Shown: positions 21,281 through 30,651 of the stretch, in pieces
Layout: every line of letters starts with the position of its first letter
How positions within the stretch are numbered: position 1 is the first letter of the stretch
Origin: Emcibacter sp. SYSU 3D8
GTDB taxonomy: Bacteria; Pseudomonadota; Alphaproteobacteria; SMXS01
Direction of reading: 5' to 3'
Length of the DNA: 64,000 nucleotides
Assembly: GCF_039655875.1 (NCBI RefSeq)
Contig: NZ_JBBYXK010000004.1
Coordinates: 1 to 64,000, forward strand
The notes under the pieces: generated by a model
The model's database searches: none
The model's input: the letters and a program-made list of their open reading frames with translations, nothing else
Told to the model about the DNA's origin: nothing
Translations under genes and position numbers: made by a program

Positions 21281-22672
21281 CTAAGTGCTCCTCTGAGGTT
21301 CGGATGACGTGACGGTAAGCGTGAGGCCGTCTCGCCCGCTGACGCGAACGGTCTGCCCGGGTCTGAATTCGGCGGGACCCTGCGCCTTCCAGCGCTCTCC
21401 CCTGTACAGCACGGCCCCGGTATGTCCGCGCCAGTCGATAACCTCGACGATCGTGCCCGGCGCTGCTTCCTCGCCTGCCGCGATGGGCCGCCGGTGGGCG
21501 CGCAGGGCCAGTCCCAGCAGGAAGATCATCAGGCCGCCGAGGATCACCGTGGTCGTGATCACGAATCCGGGTGAAACCTGGAATTCCGGCGATTCCGTGT
21601 CGAAGAGCAACGTGGCGCCGACCACGAAGGCCGCACCCCCGCCGATGCCCAGCATGCCGAAGGACGGCGTGAACGCTTCCGCGACGATCAATGTCAGTCC
21701 CAGAGCGATAAGGGCGGCGCCGGCATAATTGACCGGCAGAACATTGAGCGCGTAAAGGCCCAGCAGGAGCGAGATACCCCCAATGGTGCCGGCGATGAAC
21801 GTGCCCGGATTATAGAACTCCAGGATCAGGCCATAGACCCCCACCATCATCAGCAGCAGTGCGATGTTGGGATTGGTGATGACCGACAGAAGTTTGGTGC
21901 GCCAGCTGGGCTCAAGCGATTCAACCGTCAGTCTGGCCAGCTTCAGCACCCTGTCTTCACCCATGATCTTTATCGAGCGGCCCTCCAGCGCTTGCAGCAG
22001 GGCCGGCACATCCTGGGCGATCATGTCGATGACGCCGGACTCCAGCGCCCTGGAGGCGGGCAGGCTCGCGGCCTCGCGGACCGCCTTGACGGCCCATTCG
22101 GCATTGCGCCCCCTGAGTTCGGCCAGGCTTTCGATATAGGCGGCGGAATCGTTCACGGCCTTGGCGGTGGAGGCGCTTCCCTTGGCGCTTTCGGTATCTT
22201 TTTCCTCGTCCTTTGCCTTGTCCGAGGGTTTCGGGTCACGGCCGGGAAGTTCGGTCGGCGGCCCCTGCAGATTGACCGGTGTCGCCGCGCCCAGATTGGT
22301 GCCCGGGGCCATGGCGGCTATGTGGCTGGCATAGAGAATATAGGTCCCGGCGCTGGCCGCCCTGGCCCCGGAAGGGGCGACGAAGGTGGCAACCGGCACC
22401 GGAGACGCCAGAATGCCCCTGATGATGTCGCGCATCGACGTCTCGAGCCCGCCCGGCGTGTCCATCCTGATCACGAGCAGCGCGGCATTCTCCCGGGCTG
22501 CCCGTTCAAGTCCCGATTCGATATATTCGGCCGAAGCCGGTCCGATTGCCTCCTGGACGTCGAGGACCAGAACGCGTTGCTGCGGTGCCTGAGCAAAGGC
22601 GAGCCCCGCCATGCCGGCCACGATCAGCAGCGGGGCAATGAACCGGCGGAGACCAGACAGCACTACTGTCAT
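21281..22672 (-). CDS. NfeD family membrane serine protease (ClpP-class domain plus OB domain)
   Basis: 463 residues. Signal peptide ([19 protein letters not shown]), then a ClpP/crotonase-like protease domain with [16 protein letters not shown] and the nucleophile region [13 protein letters not shown], and a candidate catalytic lysine in [11 protein letters not shown]. Four to five transmembrane segments follow (~240-400), and a C-terminal NfeD OB-fold ([23 protein letters not shown]). ATG 22672 was chosen because the longer reading from 22723 precedes the signal peptide. This long form pairs with the slipin downstream. Confidence 0.9.
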   Translation of the reverse strand: MTVVLSGLRRFIAPLLIVAGMAGLAFAQAPQQRVLVLDVQEAIGPASAEYIESGLERAARENAALLVIRMDTPGGLETSMRDIIRGILASPVPVATFVAPSGARAASAGTYILYASHIAAMAPGTNLGAATPVNLQGPPTELPGRDPKPSDKAKDEEKDTESAKGSASTAKAVNDSAAYIESLAELRGRNAEWAVKAVREAASLPASRALESGVIDMIAQDVPALLQALEGRSIKIMGEDRVLKLARLTVESLEPSWRTKLLSVITNPNIALLLMMVGVYGLILEFYNPGTFIAGTIGGISLLLGLYALNVLPVNYAGAALIALGLTLIVAEAFTPSFGMLGIGGGAAFVVGATLLFDTESPEFQVSPGFVITTTVILGGLMIFLLGLALRAHRRPIAAGEEAAPGTIVEVIDWRGHTGAVLYRGERWKAQGPAEFRPGQTVRVSGRDGLTLTVTSSEPQRST

Positions 22673-23123
22673 TAATTCGCTTCCCCGAATTCGACGGTTG
22701 CAGCAAGTCGCAGCTGCCATCATGGAACAGTGCGGTTGTCGGTTGCTCTACAACGCCGCATCAGTCCCAAGCCGGAAGTCTAGCATTATATGGACCGGTT
22801 TCGATGTCTGATGATTGCCCCGGTTTTGCTGGGCAATGACCAGGCTGAATTGGCCTGTTCTACAGGTGCGCCGACAACCGATGGCAACAGACCTTGTGGG
22901 CGGCGTTCGGAGCCCGGTTTCCAGGCGGCCAATTCTTCCCGTGCACGGCAGCCTGGAAAAACTGACCGGGTCATGCCGCCGGCGGGCGAGAAGGCGGCCG
23001 GCCGCGATATTTGGATGCGGGCGAGCCTCCTTGCCGGCATGGACAGATGCCGAACTGGCTTTCGTTTCGCGCGCGCCTCACGCATAAGTATTGGCATGGT
23101 GACGATTTTCGCCGGAGCGCTTT
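22673..23123. other. Intergenic region; probable -10 element for nfeD
   Basis: No convincing gene in 451 bases between divergent nfeD and the glycosyltransferase. On the minus strand TATAAT (22785-22790) within CATATAATGCTAGAC is a good -10 element about 115 bases before nfeD; its -35 is not clear. Open frames in this stretch have no family similarity I recognise. Confidence 0.35.
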
Positions 23124-24260
23124 ATGGATGATTTGTCAGCGGCCGTCGCGTCGGCGCCGGCCGTCCGCGCGCCGCCCGAGCTGACCATCGTGGTGCCGAC
23201 CTTCAATGAACGCGACAATATCCGACCGCTGCTCGGCCTGATCGCCAAGGCGCTCAAGGGCGACAGCTATGAAGTGGTGTTCGTCGACGACGACAGCCAG
23301 GACGGCACGCTGCAGGAGCTGCAATCGGTGGCGCGCAGCGATCCGGCGGTGCGTTACATCCACCGGATTGGCCGCCGCGGCCTGTCGTCGGCCGTGGTCG
23401 AGGGCATGCTCAGCAGCTCGGCACCCTATCTGGCGGTGATCGACGCCGACCTGCAGCATGACGAGACATTGCTGCCCGACATGCTGGCCGTGCTGCGTGG
23501 CGGCAAGGCGGACGTGGTCGTCGGATCGCGTTACGTGGAAGGGGGCGGCATGGGCGAGTGGGACGCGTCGCGCCAGTTCATCAGCCGCACCGCCACCCGT
23601 ATTGCCAAACTGATCATCCGCGCCGAGCTGACCGACCCGATGAGCGGCTTCTTCATGCTGACCCGCGAGGCGTTCGCTGGGGCGATGCGCAACCTGTCGG
23701 GCCAGGGCTACAAGATCCTGCTCGACATCTTCGCCTCCCATTCCAGCACGCTGCGGCTGCGCGAGCTGCCCTATGAATTCCGCACCCGCCAGCACGGCGA
23801 GAGCAAGCTCGATGCCCTGGTGACGTGGGAATATCTGATGCTGGTGGCCGACAAGCTGTTCGGGCGCCTGATCCCCGTCCGGTTCCTGATGTTCCTGATC
23901 GTGGGCGGCCTTGGCGTCTTCGTGCATTTCGGCGTGCTGACCCTTCTGCTGAAGGGTCTGAACGCCGACTTCCAGGCGTCGACCATCATCGCCACCATTT
24001 CGGCCATGACCTTCAACTTCTTCCTCAACAATTTGCTGACCTACCGTGATCGCCGCCTCAAGGGGATATGGCGGATCACCAAGGGTCTGTTCAGTTTTTA
24101 CGTCGTCTGCTCGCTGGGCGCGGTGGCCAATGTGGGCGTCGCGACGGCGCTGTTCGATCGCGACTATGTGTGGTGGGGCGCGGGACTTGCCGGCGTGCTG
24201 GTCGGATCGGTCTGGAATTACGCGGCCACCAGCCTTTTTACCTGGAGACAGAAGAAGTAG
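23124..24260 (+). CDS. Family 2 glycosyltransferase fused to a GtrA-like membrane domain
   Basis: 378 residues. The N-terminal domain (residues ~20-235) is a polyprenyl-phosphate sugar transferase of the DPM1 type: TIVVPTFNERDNIRPLL, VFVDDDSQDGTL, AVIDADLQHDETLLPDML, DPMSGFFMLTREAF. The C-terminal domain (~250-375) starts RFLMFLIVGGLGVFVHFGVLTLLL, with four transmembrane segments, and is of GtrA type, ending in the usual SLFTWR. It probably charges a lipid carrier with a sugar and helps flip it for envelope glycosylation. The same-strand genes downstream are a secreted protein and another glycosyltransferase. Confidence 0.92.
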   Translation: MDDLSAAVASAPAVRAPPELTIVVPTFNERDNIRPLLGLIAKALKGDSYEVVFVDDDSQDGTLQELQSVARSDPAVRYIHRIGRRGLSSAVVEGMLSSSAPYLAVIDADLQHDETLLPDMLAVLRGGKADVVVGSRYVEGGGMGEWDASRQFISRTATRIAKLIIRAELTDPMSGFFMLTREAFAGAMRNLSGQGYKILLDIFASHSSTLRLRELPYEFRTRQHGESKLDALVTWEYLMLVADKLFGRLIPVRFLMFLIVGGLGVFVHFGVLTLLLKGLNADFQASTIIATISAMTFNFFLNNLLTYRDRRLKGIWRITKGLFSFYVVCSLGAVANVGVATALFDRDYVWWGAGLAGVLVGSVWNYAATSLFTWRQKK

Positions 24261-24306
24261 CAGCGCCGCAAGGCAATCAAAATTTTATGACCACCAGGGG
24301 GTACCC

Positions 24307-25251
24307 ATGAAGCGTTTTGTCGTTTTCGCCGGGCTTGTCCTGGCCATTTCCGTCACCGTTTCGGCCGCTGTGGCGGGAACCTATCAGGATCTGCTCCAGC
24401 GAATGCCCGCGCTGCCGGCGACGGTGGAGGCCGCGTCCGCCATGTGGGTGCCAGCCGAAGCCGGTCCCGTGGAAGGCACGGCACTGAAGGCCGCCCAGAA
24501 GGCTCTCGACGACGCGCAGCATCGCCTGCCCGGCGCCCAGTCTCCTTCGGCCCAGCAGGCGCAGGCGCCGCAGATGACGCCGCTGGTGGAGTACTATGCG
24601 ACGCCCAAAGGTCAGGCCGAGCTCGAGGCCATGCCGCTCGACCAGAAAATGGCGGTCGCCCAGCGGCTGGCGCAGGAGATGAACCCGCAGGTGGGCCGCG
24701 CCACGGCGGTGAGCGACGGCGACAGCACCCAGATCGAAAAGATCCAGACCTATCCGGAAGCCACCGCCGTGCGGCAGAAACTGCAGGAATTGACCGCCGC
24801 CCAGGCCGATCTCGACCGGCAGTGGCGGGCTGACGAGGAGAAGCTGGCCGCGCAACAGGCCGCTGAGACGAAAAGGATACCGATCTGCGACGGCGAGGCT
24901 GCCGATCGCGACCCGCTCGCCATGCGCAACCTCGCCCTGTCCTATGTGCCGAAACATATCGCGCTCGCTAGGACCTACCTGCCCAGGCATCAGCCCTTGC
25001 TGGTGCAGATGCGGGCGGCAATCGCCCCCGAGATCGCCCATGCCGACATGGTGGTCGCCGCCTGGAGCGCAATCCAGGCCCCGGCCATGCGCCAGCGCAT
25101 GGCGCCGGTGACCCAGGGCGCGGCCAGTGCCGCCATAGTCGATGCCGGCCACGCGCTGGCATTCGTCCGGCAGGTGACGGAGAGAATCGCCAGGGTCACG
25201 GCGCGCAAGGCTGAAATCGAGCGCTACTATGCCGGGGCTACCGGCTGCTGA
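24307..25251 (+). CDS. Uncharacterised secreted protein
   Basis: 314 residues, no family recognised. A clear signal peptide (MKRFVVFAGLVLAISVTVSAAVAG) is preceded by CAGGGGGTACCC. The mature part is Ala/Gln/Glu-rich and largely helical, with a probable coiled-coil stretch around VRQKLQELTAAQADLDRQWRADEEKLAAQQAAETKR split by short turns, and only two or three cysteines (one near IPICDGEA, one at the C-terminus). It lies 46 bases after the GT2-GtrA gene and may share its transcript. A periplasmic or cell-surface role is inferred only from the signal peptide. Confidence 0.75.
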   Translation: MKRFVVFAGLVLAISVTVSAAVAGTYQDLLQRMPALPATVEAASAMWVPAEAGPVEGTALKAAQKALDDAQHRLPGAQSPSAQQAQAPQMTPLVEYYATPKGQAELEAMPLDQKMAVAQRLAQEMNPQVGRATAVSDGDSTQIEKIQTYPEATAVRQKLQELTAAQADLDRQWRADEEKLAAQQAAETKRIPICDGEAADRDPLAMRNLALSYVPKHIALARTYLPRHQPLLVQMRAAIAPEIAHADMVVAAWSAIQAPAMRQRMAPVTQGAASAAIVDAGHALAFVRQVTERIARVTARKAEIERYYAGATGC

Positions 25252-25383
25252 CGCGGCGGCGCGCTGGCTGGACGGGTAATGGCTTGCGCTGCCGGTAATG
25301 CCAGCGGCGGCGCCGTGCCGACACTGGCGCGGCGCCATGGAGCGCACTAGAATCGACGGCCCATCAGGAGGGGCGGGGGATCC

Positions 25384-26406
25384 ATGAGGCGAGTCAGAGC
25401 CCGTGTCGAGCGGCTGTGCCCTTCGTCAGCCGACGTGCTGCGCGTCTTCTATCGGCGATGGCAGGCGCGCCAGCATGCACGGGACCTGCTCCCGATCAAG
25501 GCCAGGCCAACGTCACCGCACCAGATACTTTGCTTTCTGGCGGTCCGCGACGAGATGATGCGGCTCCCCGATTTCCTGCGGCACTATCGCAGCCTCGGCG
25601 TGGACCGATTTGTGTGCGTGGACAACGGCTCGGTGGACGGGACCGCTGACTTTATGGCGGACCAGCCGGATGTGGACCTGTTCGCGACCAGTTCGCCGTT
25701 CGCCCGGGCGCGCGGCGGTGCGTTCTGGCTGTCGGGACTTGCACGAGGGCGCTACGCCGATCACTGGGGCGTAATGGCCGACGCCGACGAACTGCTGGTT
25801 TACGATGGCTGCGAACGGCATGGCCTTGGCGATCTCGTTCACGTCCTTGAGGCGGGCGGCCAGCGGTCATTGCCGGCCATGCTGCTCGACATGTATCCGG
25901 CCGGTCCGCTCCGCGCCGCCATACCATCGCGGGACCAGAGATTGACCGAAATATGCCCGCTGTTCGACGGGCGCGGCTATGAACCGATCGGCGAGGATGC
26001 TGCAGGGACAAGGACGCGTATTCGCAAGTTCCGCGGCGGCCCCAGGCAGCGTTTGTTCAGTTGTCCTGGCCGGACGTTCTACGTGGAACTCGGAAAGACG
26101 CCGTTCGCACGCTGGTCCAAGGACATCACGCTATTCGACTCGCATACCGTTCACCCCTTTGACCTGAACTTCGTATCCCCGACAGGTATCCTGCTGCACT
26201 TCAAGCTGATGTCAGACCTCGTCGAACGGGCGGAGACTGCCGTGCACCGAAGGTCCTATTTCAACGACTCGAAGGCATATCGCGAGGCGTTGCCGCTGCT
26301 TCAGTCCCTACCTGACCTCTCGGCGGTCTGGGAGGAATCACGACGATATGAGGGGTCGGCTTCCCTGGTTGAAGCGGGGCTGATGAGCGCCATCGACTGG
26401 CCGTGA
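25384..26406 (+). CDS. Family 2-like glycosyltransferase (Glyco_tranf_2_4 type)
   Basis: 340 residues. The central part reads ILCFLAVRDEMMRLPDFLRHYRSLGVDRFVCVDNGSVDGTADFM and later WGVMADADELLVYDG, the nucleotide-sugar binding and DxD-like (DADE) metal motifs of this family. The C-terminal third carries aromatic and His motifs (GILLHFKLMSDLVERAE) seen in related enzymes. GGAGGGGCGGGGGATCC precedes the start. There is no signal peptide or membrane segment, so it is probably cytoplasmic. The sugar and acceptor are unknown; likely envelope polysaccharide or protein glycosylation. Confidence 0.82.
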   Translation: MRRVRARVERLCPSSADVLRVFYRRWQARQHARDLLPIKARPTSPHQILCFLAVRDEMMRLPDFLRHYRSLGVDRFVCVDNGSVDGTADFMADQPDVDLFATSSPFARARGGAFWLSGLARGRYADHWGVMADADELLVYDGCERHGLGDLVHVLEAGGQRSLPAMLLDMYPAGPLRAAIPSRDQRLTEICPLFDGRGYEPIGEDAAGTRTRIRKFRGGPRQRLFSCPGRTFYVELGKTPFARWSKDITLFDSHTVHPFDLNFVSPTGILLHFKLMSDLVERAETAVHRRSYFNDSKAYREALPLLQSLPDLSAVWEESRRYEGSASLVEAGLMSAIDWP

Positions 26407-26473
26407 CGGCTGCGTCCAGCCGTTCTAGGATAACAGGATCGAGTGACCACGCGGCAGTGGCAGGGGAGAGCGG

Positions 26474-27220
26474 ATGACGACCGACTATTTCGATATGACC
26501 GGCAAGGTGGTGCTGGTCACCGGCGGCAGCCGCGGCCTTGGCCGCGACATGGCGCTGGCCTTCGCCAATCAGGGCGCCGACATCATCGTCGCCAGCCGCA
26601 AGCTGGAAGATTGCGAGAAGGCCTGCCGGGAGATCGAGGGCATGGGCCGCAAGGCGCTTGCCCAGGCCTGCAATGTCAGCAAGTGGGATGACATGGAGCG
26701 GCTAGTCGACGCCGCCTACCTGGCCTTCGGCAAGGTCGACGTGCTGATCAACAATGCCGGCATTTCGCCGGTCGCACCATCGTCGCTGGAGACCAGCGAG
26801 GCGCTGATCGACAAGATACTGGCGGTCAATTTCAAAGGGCCGTTCCGGCTGATGTCGCTGATCGGGACGCGCATGGTCGAGGCTGGCGGAGGCTCGATCA
26901 TCAACATCAGCAGCATCGGGGCCATCAGGCCCACCCCTGACATCGCTCCCTATGCCGGCGCCAAGGCGGGACTCAACGCCATCACCAAGGCATTCGCCCA
27001 GGAGTACGGGCCCAAGGTGCGGGTCAATTGCATCATGGCAGGCCCGTTCTGGACCGACATCTCGAAGTCGTGGCGCGAGGAGGCGGACAAGAACGCCACC
27101 AACCCTGCCGGACGTATCGGCAGGCCGCACGAGATCGTCACCGCCGCGCTCTATTTCGGCAGCGATCATTCGTCGTTCACGACCGGTTCGGTGATCGCTG
27201 TCGACGGCGGTATCACCTGA
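26474..27220 (+). CDS. SDR family oxidoreductase
   Basis: 248 residues, a classical short-chain dehydrogenase. The cofactor motif is TGGSRGLGRD; NNAG is at ~88; the catalytic Ser is in NISSIGA and Tyr-x3-Lys in YAGAKAG; the C-terminus GSVIAVDGGIT is typical. An arginine/serine pair after strand 2 (VASRK) suggests NADP. GGGGAGAGCGG precedes the ATG. The substrate is unknown. It stands alone between a glycosyltransferase and an MscS channel gene. Confidence 0.9.
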   Translation: MTTDYFDMTGKVVLVTGGSRGLGRDMALAFANQGADIIVASRKLEDCEKACREIEGMGRKALAQACNVSKWDDMERLVDAAYLAFGKVDVLINNAGISPVAPSSLETSEALIDKILAVNFKGPFRLMSLIGTRMVEAGGGSIINISSIGAIRPTPDIAPYAGAKAGLNAITKAFAQEYGPKVRVNCIMAGPFWTDISKSWREEADKNATNPAGRIGRPHEIVTAALYFGSDHSSFTTGSVIAVDGGIT

Positions 27221-27312
27221 GCGAAACCCTGCCCCGTGCCGGCGCGGGTTGCCGCCACCGGATCGAGGGCTAATTCCAACAGTTCGGGCCATCCTGCGAT
27301 AAAGGGGCGGCG

Positions 27313-28404
27313 ATGCCGGAACTGTTCGACAATCTCGCCGACAGCCAAGGGTTTGGCTGGGTGCCGTTCTGGCTGATCGCCAGCGCCGTCGCCGTTGTGG
27401 TTGCAGCCTCGGCTCTTGCCCTGCATGGCGCGCTGCTGCGCAGGATCGACCGGCACCCCGGACAAATCTTCACCGCGCAAGCACTGCGACGTACCCGCGG
27501 CGTGGTCAGATTGGGCATCCCCGTCCTCGTGGCGGCGCTCCTGTCGCGGTTCCTTGAGGTGTCACCCGCGGTGGAGACGCTCATCGACCGGGTTGGCGTC
27601 CTTGCGTTGCTGTTTCTGCTGGGCTGGACGCTGTTGATCCTGTGCGACCTGAGCGCGGATCTCTATCTGCGCCGCTACCGCCTTGACGTTGCGGACAATC
27701 TGCATGCGCGCAAGATGGTCACCCAGGTGCGGATTCTGAAGCGGACGGCGAAAACCCTGGTGGTCGTCGTCTTCCTGGCGCTGATGCTGATGACATTCGA
27801 TACCGCCCGCCAGTTCGGCGTCAGCCTGATGGCGTCGGCGGGCGCGGCGGGGTTGATCCTCGGCCTGGCGGCGCGCCCGGTGCTGAGCAACCTGATCGCC
27901 GGTATCCAGATCGCCATCACCCAGCCGATCCGCGTCGATGATGCCGTCGTGGTGGAAGGAGAGTGGGGCTGGATCGAGGAGATCAACAGCTCCTTCGTGG
28001 TCATCAAACTGTGGGATTGGCGGCGGCTGGTGGTGCCGCTGGGCTACTTCATCGAGAAGCCGTTCCAGAACTGGACGCGCACGACCGCCTCGATCATCGG
28101 CACGGTCTATCTCTATGTGGATTACACCGTCCCCGTCGAACGGGTGAGGCAGAAGCTCGATAAGGTCGCCAGGGAAAGCGAACTCTGGGACGGACAGGTG
28201 GTCAACCTGCAGGTGACCGAAGGGACCGAAAACGCAATGCAATTGCGCGCGCTGGTCAGCGCCAGCACGTCGCCTAGGGCGTGGGACCTGCGCTGCGAGG
28301 TGCGGGAGAAGATGATCGACTTCCTGCAGCGCGAATTTCCGCAGGCGCTGCCGCGGCACCGGGTAGATCTGACGGCCGATGGCCCTCCGCCTGCCGGCGG
28401 CTGA
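27313..28404 (+). CDS. MscS family mechanosensitive ion channel
   Basis: 363 residues. Four N-terminal hydrophobic segments (first FWLIASAVAVVVAASALALHG) lead to the conserved pore helix and beta domain: VSLMASAGAAGLILGLAARPVLSNLIAGIQIAITQPIRVDDAVVVEGEWGWIEEI and VVPLGYFIEKPFQNWTR. The Gly/Ala-packed TM3 matches MscS. It would release solutes on osmotic downshock. GGGGCGGCG precedes the ATG. Confidence 0.92.
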   Translation: MPELFDNLADSQGFGWVPFWLIASAVAVVVAASALALHGALLRRIDRHPGQIFTAQALRRTRGVVRLGIPVLVAALLSRFLEVSPAVETLIDRVGVLALLFLLGWTLLILCDLSADLYLRRYRLDVADNLHARKMVTQVRILKRTAKTLVVVVFLALMLMTFDTARQFGVSLMASAGAAGLILGLAARPVLSNLIAGIQIAITQPIRVDDAVVVEGEWGWIEEINSSFVVIKLWDWRRLVVPLGYFIEKPFQNWTRTTASIIGTVYLYVDYTVPVERVRQKLDKVARESELWDGQVVNLQVTEGTENAMQLRALVSASTSPRAWDLRCEVREKMIDFLQREFPQALPRHRVDLTADGPPPAGG

Positions 28405-28579
28405 CGTCGGTCGCCTCCGGTCCGGGGCGGCCAGCAGCAGCCTGGAAATTGCATCTCGGACCGGCGTTCGCGGGGACATTTTTTTTCGCCGGCGGTGCAA
28501 TGAAACATTCATATCGGCAGGAAATGTCCTTGCAGCTGTGCTAGACTTTTTGCGTCGATTGAGACTCGGGGGAGGAATC

Positions 28580-29014
28580 ATGAGGACACGTCTCTGTATA
28601 GCGTTGGCGGGTGCCGTGCTGTTCGCCGTACCGGCCCTTGCGGCGCCTGTCGATTTTGCGGCCCGAAGTGAACCCGATGCCGTCGAGGCATCGCGAACGG
28701 CATGGGCTGATTCCATAGATGAGGCACAGCAGGAGGCCGGCAGTTCGACAGCGATTGCCGCGTTCAAGGTCGACCTCAATGGCGATGGAACCCCGGAGAT
28801 ATTCGGGCAGGTCAAGAATACCTATATCTGCGGCAATGCCGGTCCGTGTGTGTTCGTGATGACCAAACCCACCGGCGCCTATGACGTGTTGTTCAGCGTG
28901 CCCGGCGTGGAAAACGCCGAGATCCTCGATAGCAGGACGGGCGGTTGGCTGGACCTCATGATCAACGACGACAAGAAATACCGCTACACCGGCGGTACCT
29001 ACCGCAACCAGTAA
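28580..29014 (+). CDS. Small secreted protein with an EF-hand/FG-GAP-like loop
   Basis: 144 residues, family not recognised. Signal peptide MRTRLCIALAGAVLFAVPALAA, with a strong GGGGGAGGAATC site. Near residue 67 the sequence VDLNGDGTPEIFGQ has the D-x-N-x-D-G spacing of calcium-binding loops in EF-hand and VCBS/FG-GAP repeats. Two cysteines in YICGNAGPC probably form a disulfide in the periplasm. The function is not known; the rest looks like a single beta-rich domain. Confidence 0.75.
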   Translation: MRTRLCIALAGAVLFAVPALAAPVDFAARSEPDAVEASRTAWADSIDEAQQEAGSSTAIAAFKVDLNGDGTPEIFGQVKNTYICGNAGPCVFVMTKPTGAYDVLFSVPGVENAEILDSRTGGWLDLMINDDKKYRYTGGTYRNQ

Positions 29015-29465
29015 ACCGGCTATCTGACGGTCGGGCATTAACGCCGATTCATGGCCCAGATGGCGCGGTCCCGGAATCGTCGTGCTTCAGGCACGGGCGA
29101 GGCTATGGCTGTGGGAGCAGTTTGGTCCGGCGCCGGCTGGAGCCGGTAGGTTGACCCCTGCCGGCGCTGGAACTGGACATACCCGGCAAGGCCTGAATTT
29201 CCGTACCGCAGGGGAGCTGGGCGAAATTCTGGGCCCGGTGTGAACGGGCCTCGGACGAGCATGTCGGTACGGTAACGCGGTATGAGGCTGGTGGTTCCCC
29301 CGGCAGGTGCTTGCCGGCATGCCGCGCGGGGTGCGTCATCGGCCGCAGTCTACTAAAGTGCCTCATGAGATCCGCTTCGCCGACCGCCTTCCTTACACCG
29401 ACAAAGGCAAGCTGCAGCACACCGGACCCGAGGCTCAAGTGCTCGCAACCGCGCCCCAGGACACC
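29015..29465. other. Degenerate intergenic stretch containing an acyl-CoA ligase remnant
   Basis: 451 bases without an intact gene. Short stop-interrupted frames and GC-rich imperfect repeats (such as CCGGCGCCGG near 29128) occupy most of it. The last ~115 bases hold the acyl-CoA synthetase C-terminal remnant described separately. This pattern suggests a gene lost by deletion. Confidence 0.45.
29349..29441 (+). pseudogene. Remnant of an AMP-forming acyl-CoA synthetase C-terminus
   Basis: The frame reads STKVPHEIRFADRLPYTDKGKLQH, which has the order seen at the end of acyl-CoA ligases (KVPxEIRFVDxLPxTxxGKxxR), including the A10 motif with its catalytic lysine (TDKGK). A stop at 29283 and the lack of any upstream ligase sequence show that only about 30 residues remain. 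It is in the same frame as the enoyl-CoA hydratase downstream, with no stop between, so a GTG at 29307 could even translate both together. Confidence 0.55.
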
Positions 29466-30530
29466 ATGACGCCATCAGCCGATCAGCGCGAGGACGCACA
29501 GGACGAAGCCCCGGCCTCCCTCGCCGGCGAGCCCGCTGCGAGCGAGATCTTTTCGCCGGTGGGCGAGTTGCCATTGACCGTCATCGATCTGGATCAGGCC
29601 ACGATTGCCGCGCTGCGCGAGACCTGCGCGCTGGCGCCGCGGTCGGGTGTCCGGATCGGCGTCGACAGGGGTGGCGCGGTCCCCGGCGGAGTCGCGGACC
29701 TGTTCGACATCTTGCTGACGACGGGCGAGGCGACCGGCAAGAAATGGGTCCGCGTCGCGCCCGAAGACCTGGATCGCGAGATCGGCCGGCTCAGTGCGCG
29801 CGCGGCAGCGACACCGTTCGCCGCCTCGGTGTTCGCCCAGGTGCTGCGCATGGGCGCCAGCCTGTCGTTCGACGAGGGGCTGATACTTGAATCCTTCGCC
29901 TATTCGACCCTGCTCGCGGGCGGCGAATTTCACGCCTGGCGTGCCGCCAATCCCGCCCGCCGCCGCAGCGCGGAGCCGGAACACCTGGTCGACGTCGAGC
30001 GTGAGCGCGCGCTGCTGCGCATCAGTCTCAACCGGCCGGCGGCGCATAACGGCCTGAATGCCCGCATGCGTGACCAGCTTGCCGAGGCGCTCCGGGCCGC
30101 GGTGGCCGATCCGATGATCAGCCGCATCCTGCTGAAGGGCGAGGGGCCGTCATTCTGCAGCGGCGGCGACCTCGACGAGTTCGGCAGCGCCACCGACCAG
30201 GCACTGGCGCACGCCGTCCGTATCGCCCGGTCCGTGTCGTCGCTGGTACACCGCTGCACCGACCGGGTTTCCGTGCGTTTGCATGGCGCATGCCTTGGCG
30301 CGGGCATCGAGATCGCGGCCGCGGCCGGCAGCATTACCGCCGACCGCAGCGCGCGGCTGGGCTTGCCCGAGGTGGGCATGGGCCTCATCCCGGGCGCCGG
30401 CGGCACGGTGACCGTGCGCCGCCGCATCGGCCGTCACCGCACCTGTTACCTGGGCCTCTCCAGCCACCGGCTGACCGCCGAGGAAGCACTGGCCTGGGGT
30501 CTGATCGACGGGCTGGAGGACTGCGCGTGA
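29466..30530 (+). CDS. Enoyl-CoA hydratase/isomerase family protein with N-terminal extension
   Basis: 354 residues from ATG 29466 (AGGA site). The crotonase fold lies in the C-terminal half: SLNRPAAHNGLNARMRDQL, oxyanion loop GPSFCSGGDLDEFG, the first catalytic glutamate in CLGAGIEIAAAAG and the second in GLPEVGMGLIPGAGGT. The first ~160 residues are an extra domain I do not recognise, with an Ala/Leu-rich helical part. Both catalytic glutamates are present, so activity is likely on an acyl-CoA substrate. Upstream lies the ligase remnant in the same frame; the Rieske oxygenase cluster follows downstream. Confidence 0.82.
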   Translation: MTPSADQREDAQDEAPASLAGEPAASEIFSPVGELPLTVIDLDQATIAALRETCALAPRSGVRIGVDRGGAVPGGVADLFDILLTTGEATGKKWVRVAPEDLDREIGRLSARAAATPFAASVFAQVLRMGASLSFDEGLILESFAYSTLLAGGEFHAWRAANPARRRSAEPEHLVDVERERALLRISLNRPAAHNGLNARMRDQLAEALRAAVADPMISRILLKGEGPSFCSGGDLDEFGSATDQALAHAVRIARSVSSLVHRCTDRVSVRLHGACLGAGIEIAAAAGSITADRSARLGLPEVGMGLIPGAGGTVTVRRRIGRHRTCYLGLSSHRLTAEEALAWGLIDGLEDCA

Positions 30531-30651
30531 CGCGGCCGGCGCGGGACCGGACAAGCAAGGGATTGTGCAGACTGATTTGTCAGGCACGGCCTTCCTATAC
30601 TGTGATATACAAATAGCGATGACGGAGTATCGAAGTCGGGGAGACTGAGCG

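Noticed and set aside
22790-23131. 113-codon frame upstream of the GT2-GtrA gene
   Set aside because: No ribosome binding site, no recognisable family, and a competing antisense frame of similar length.
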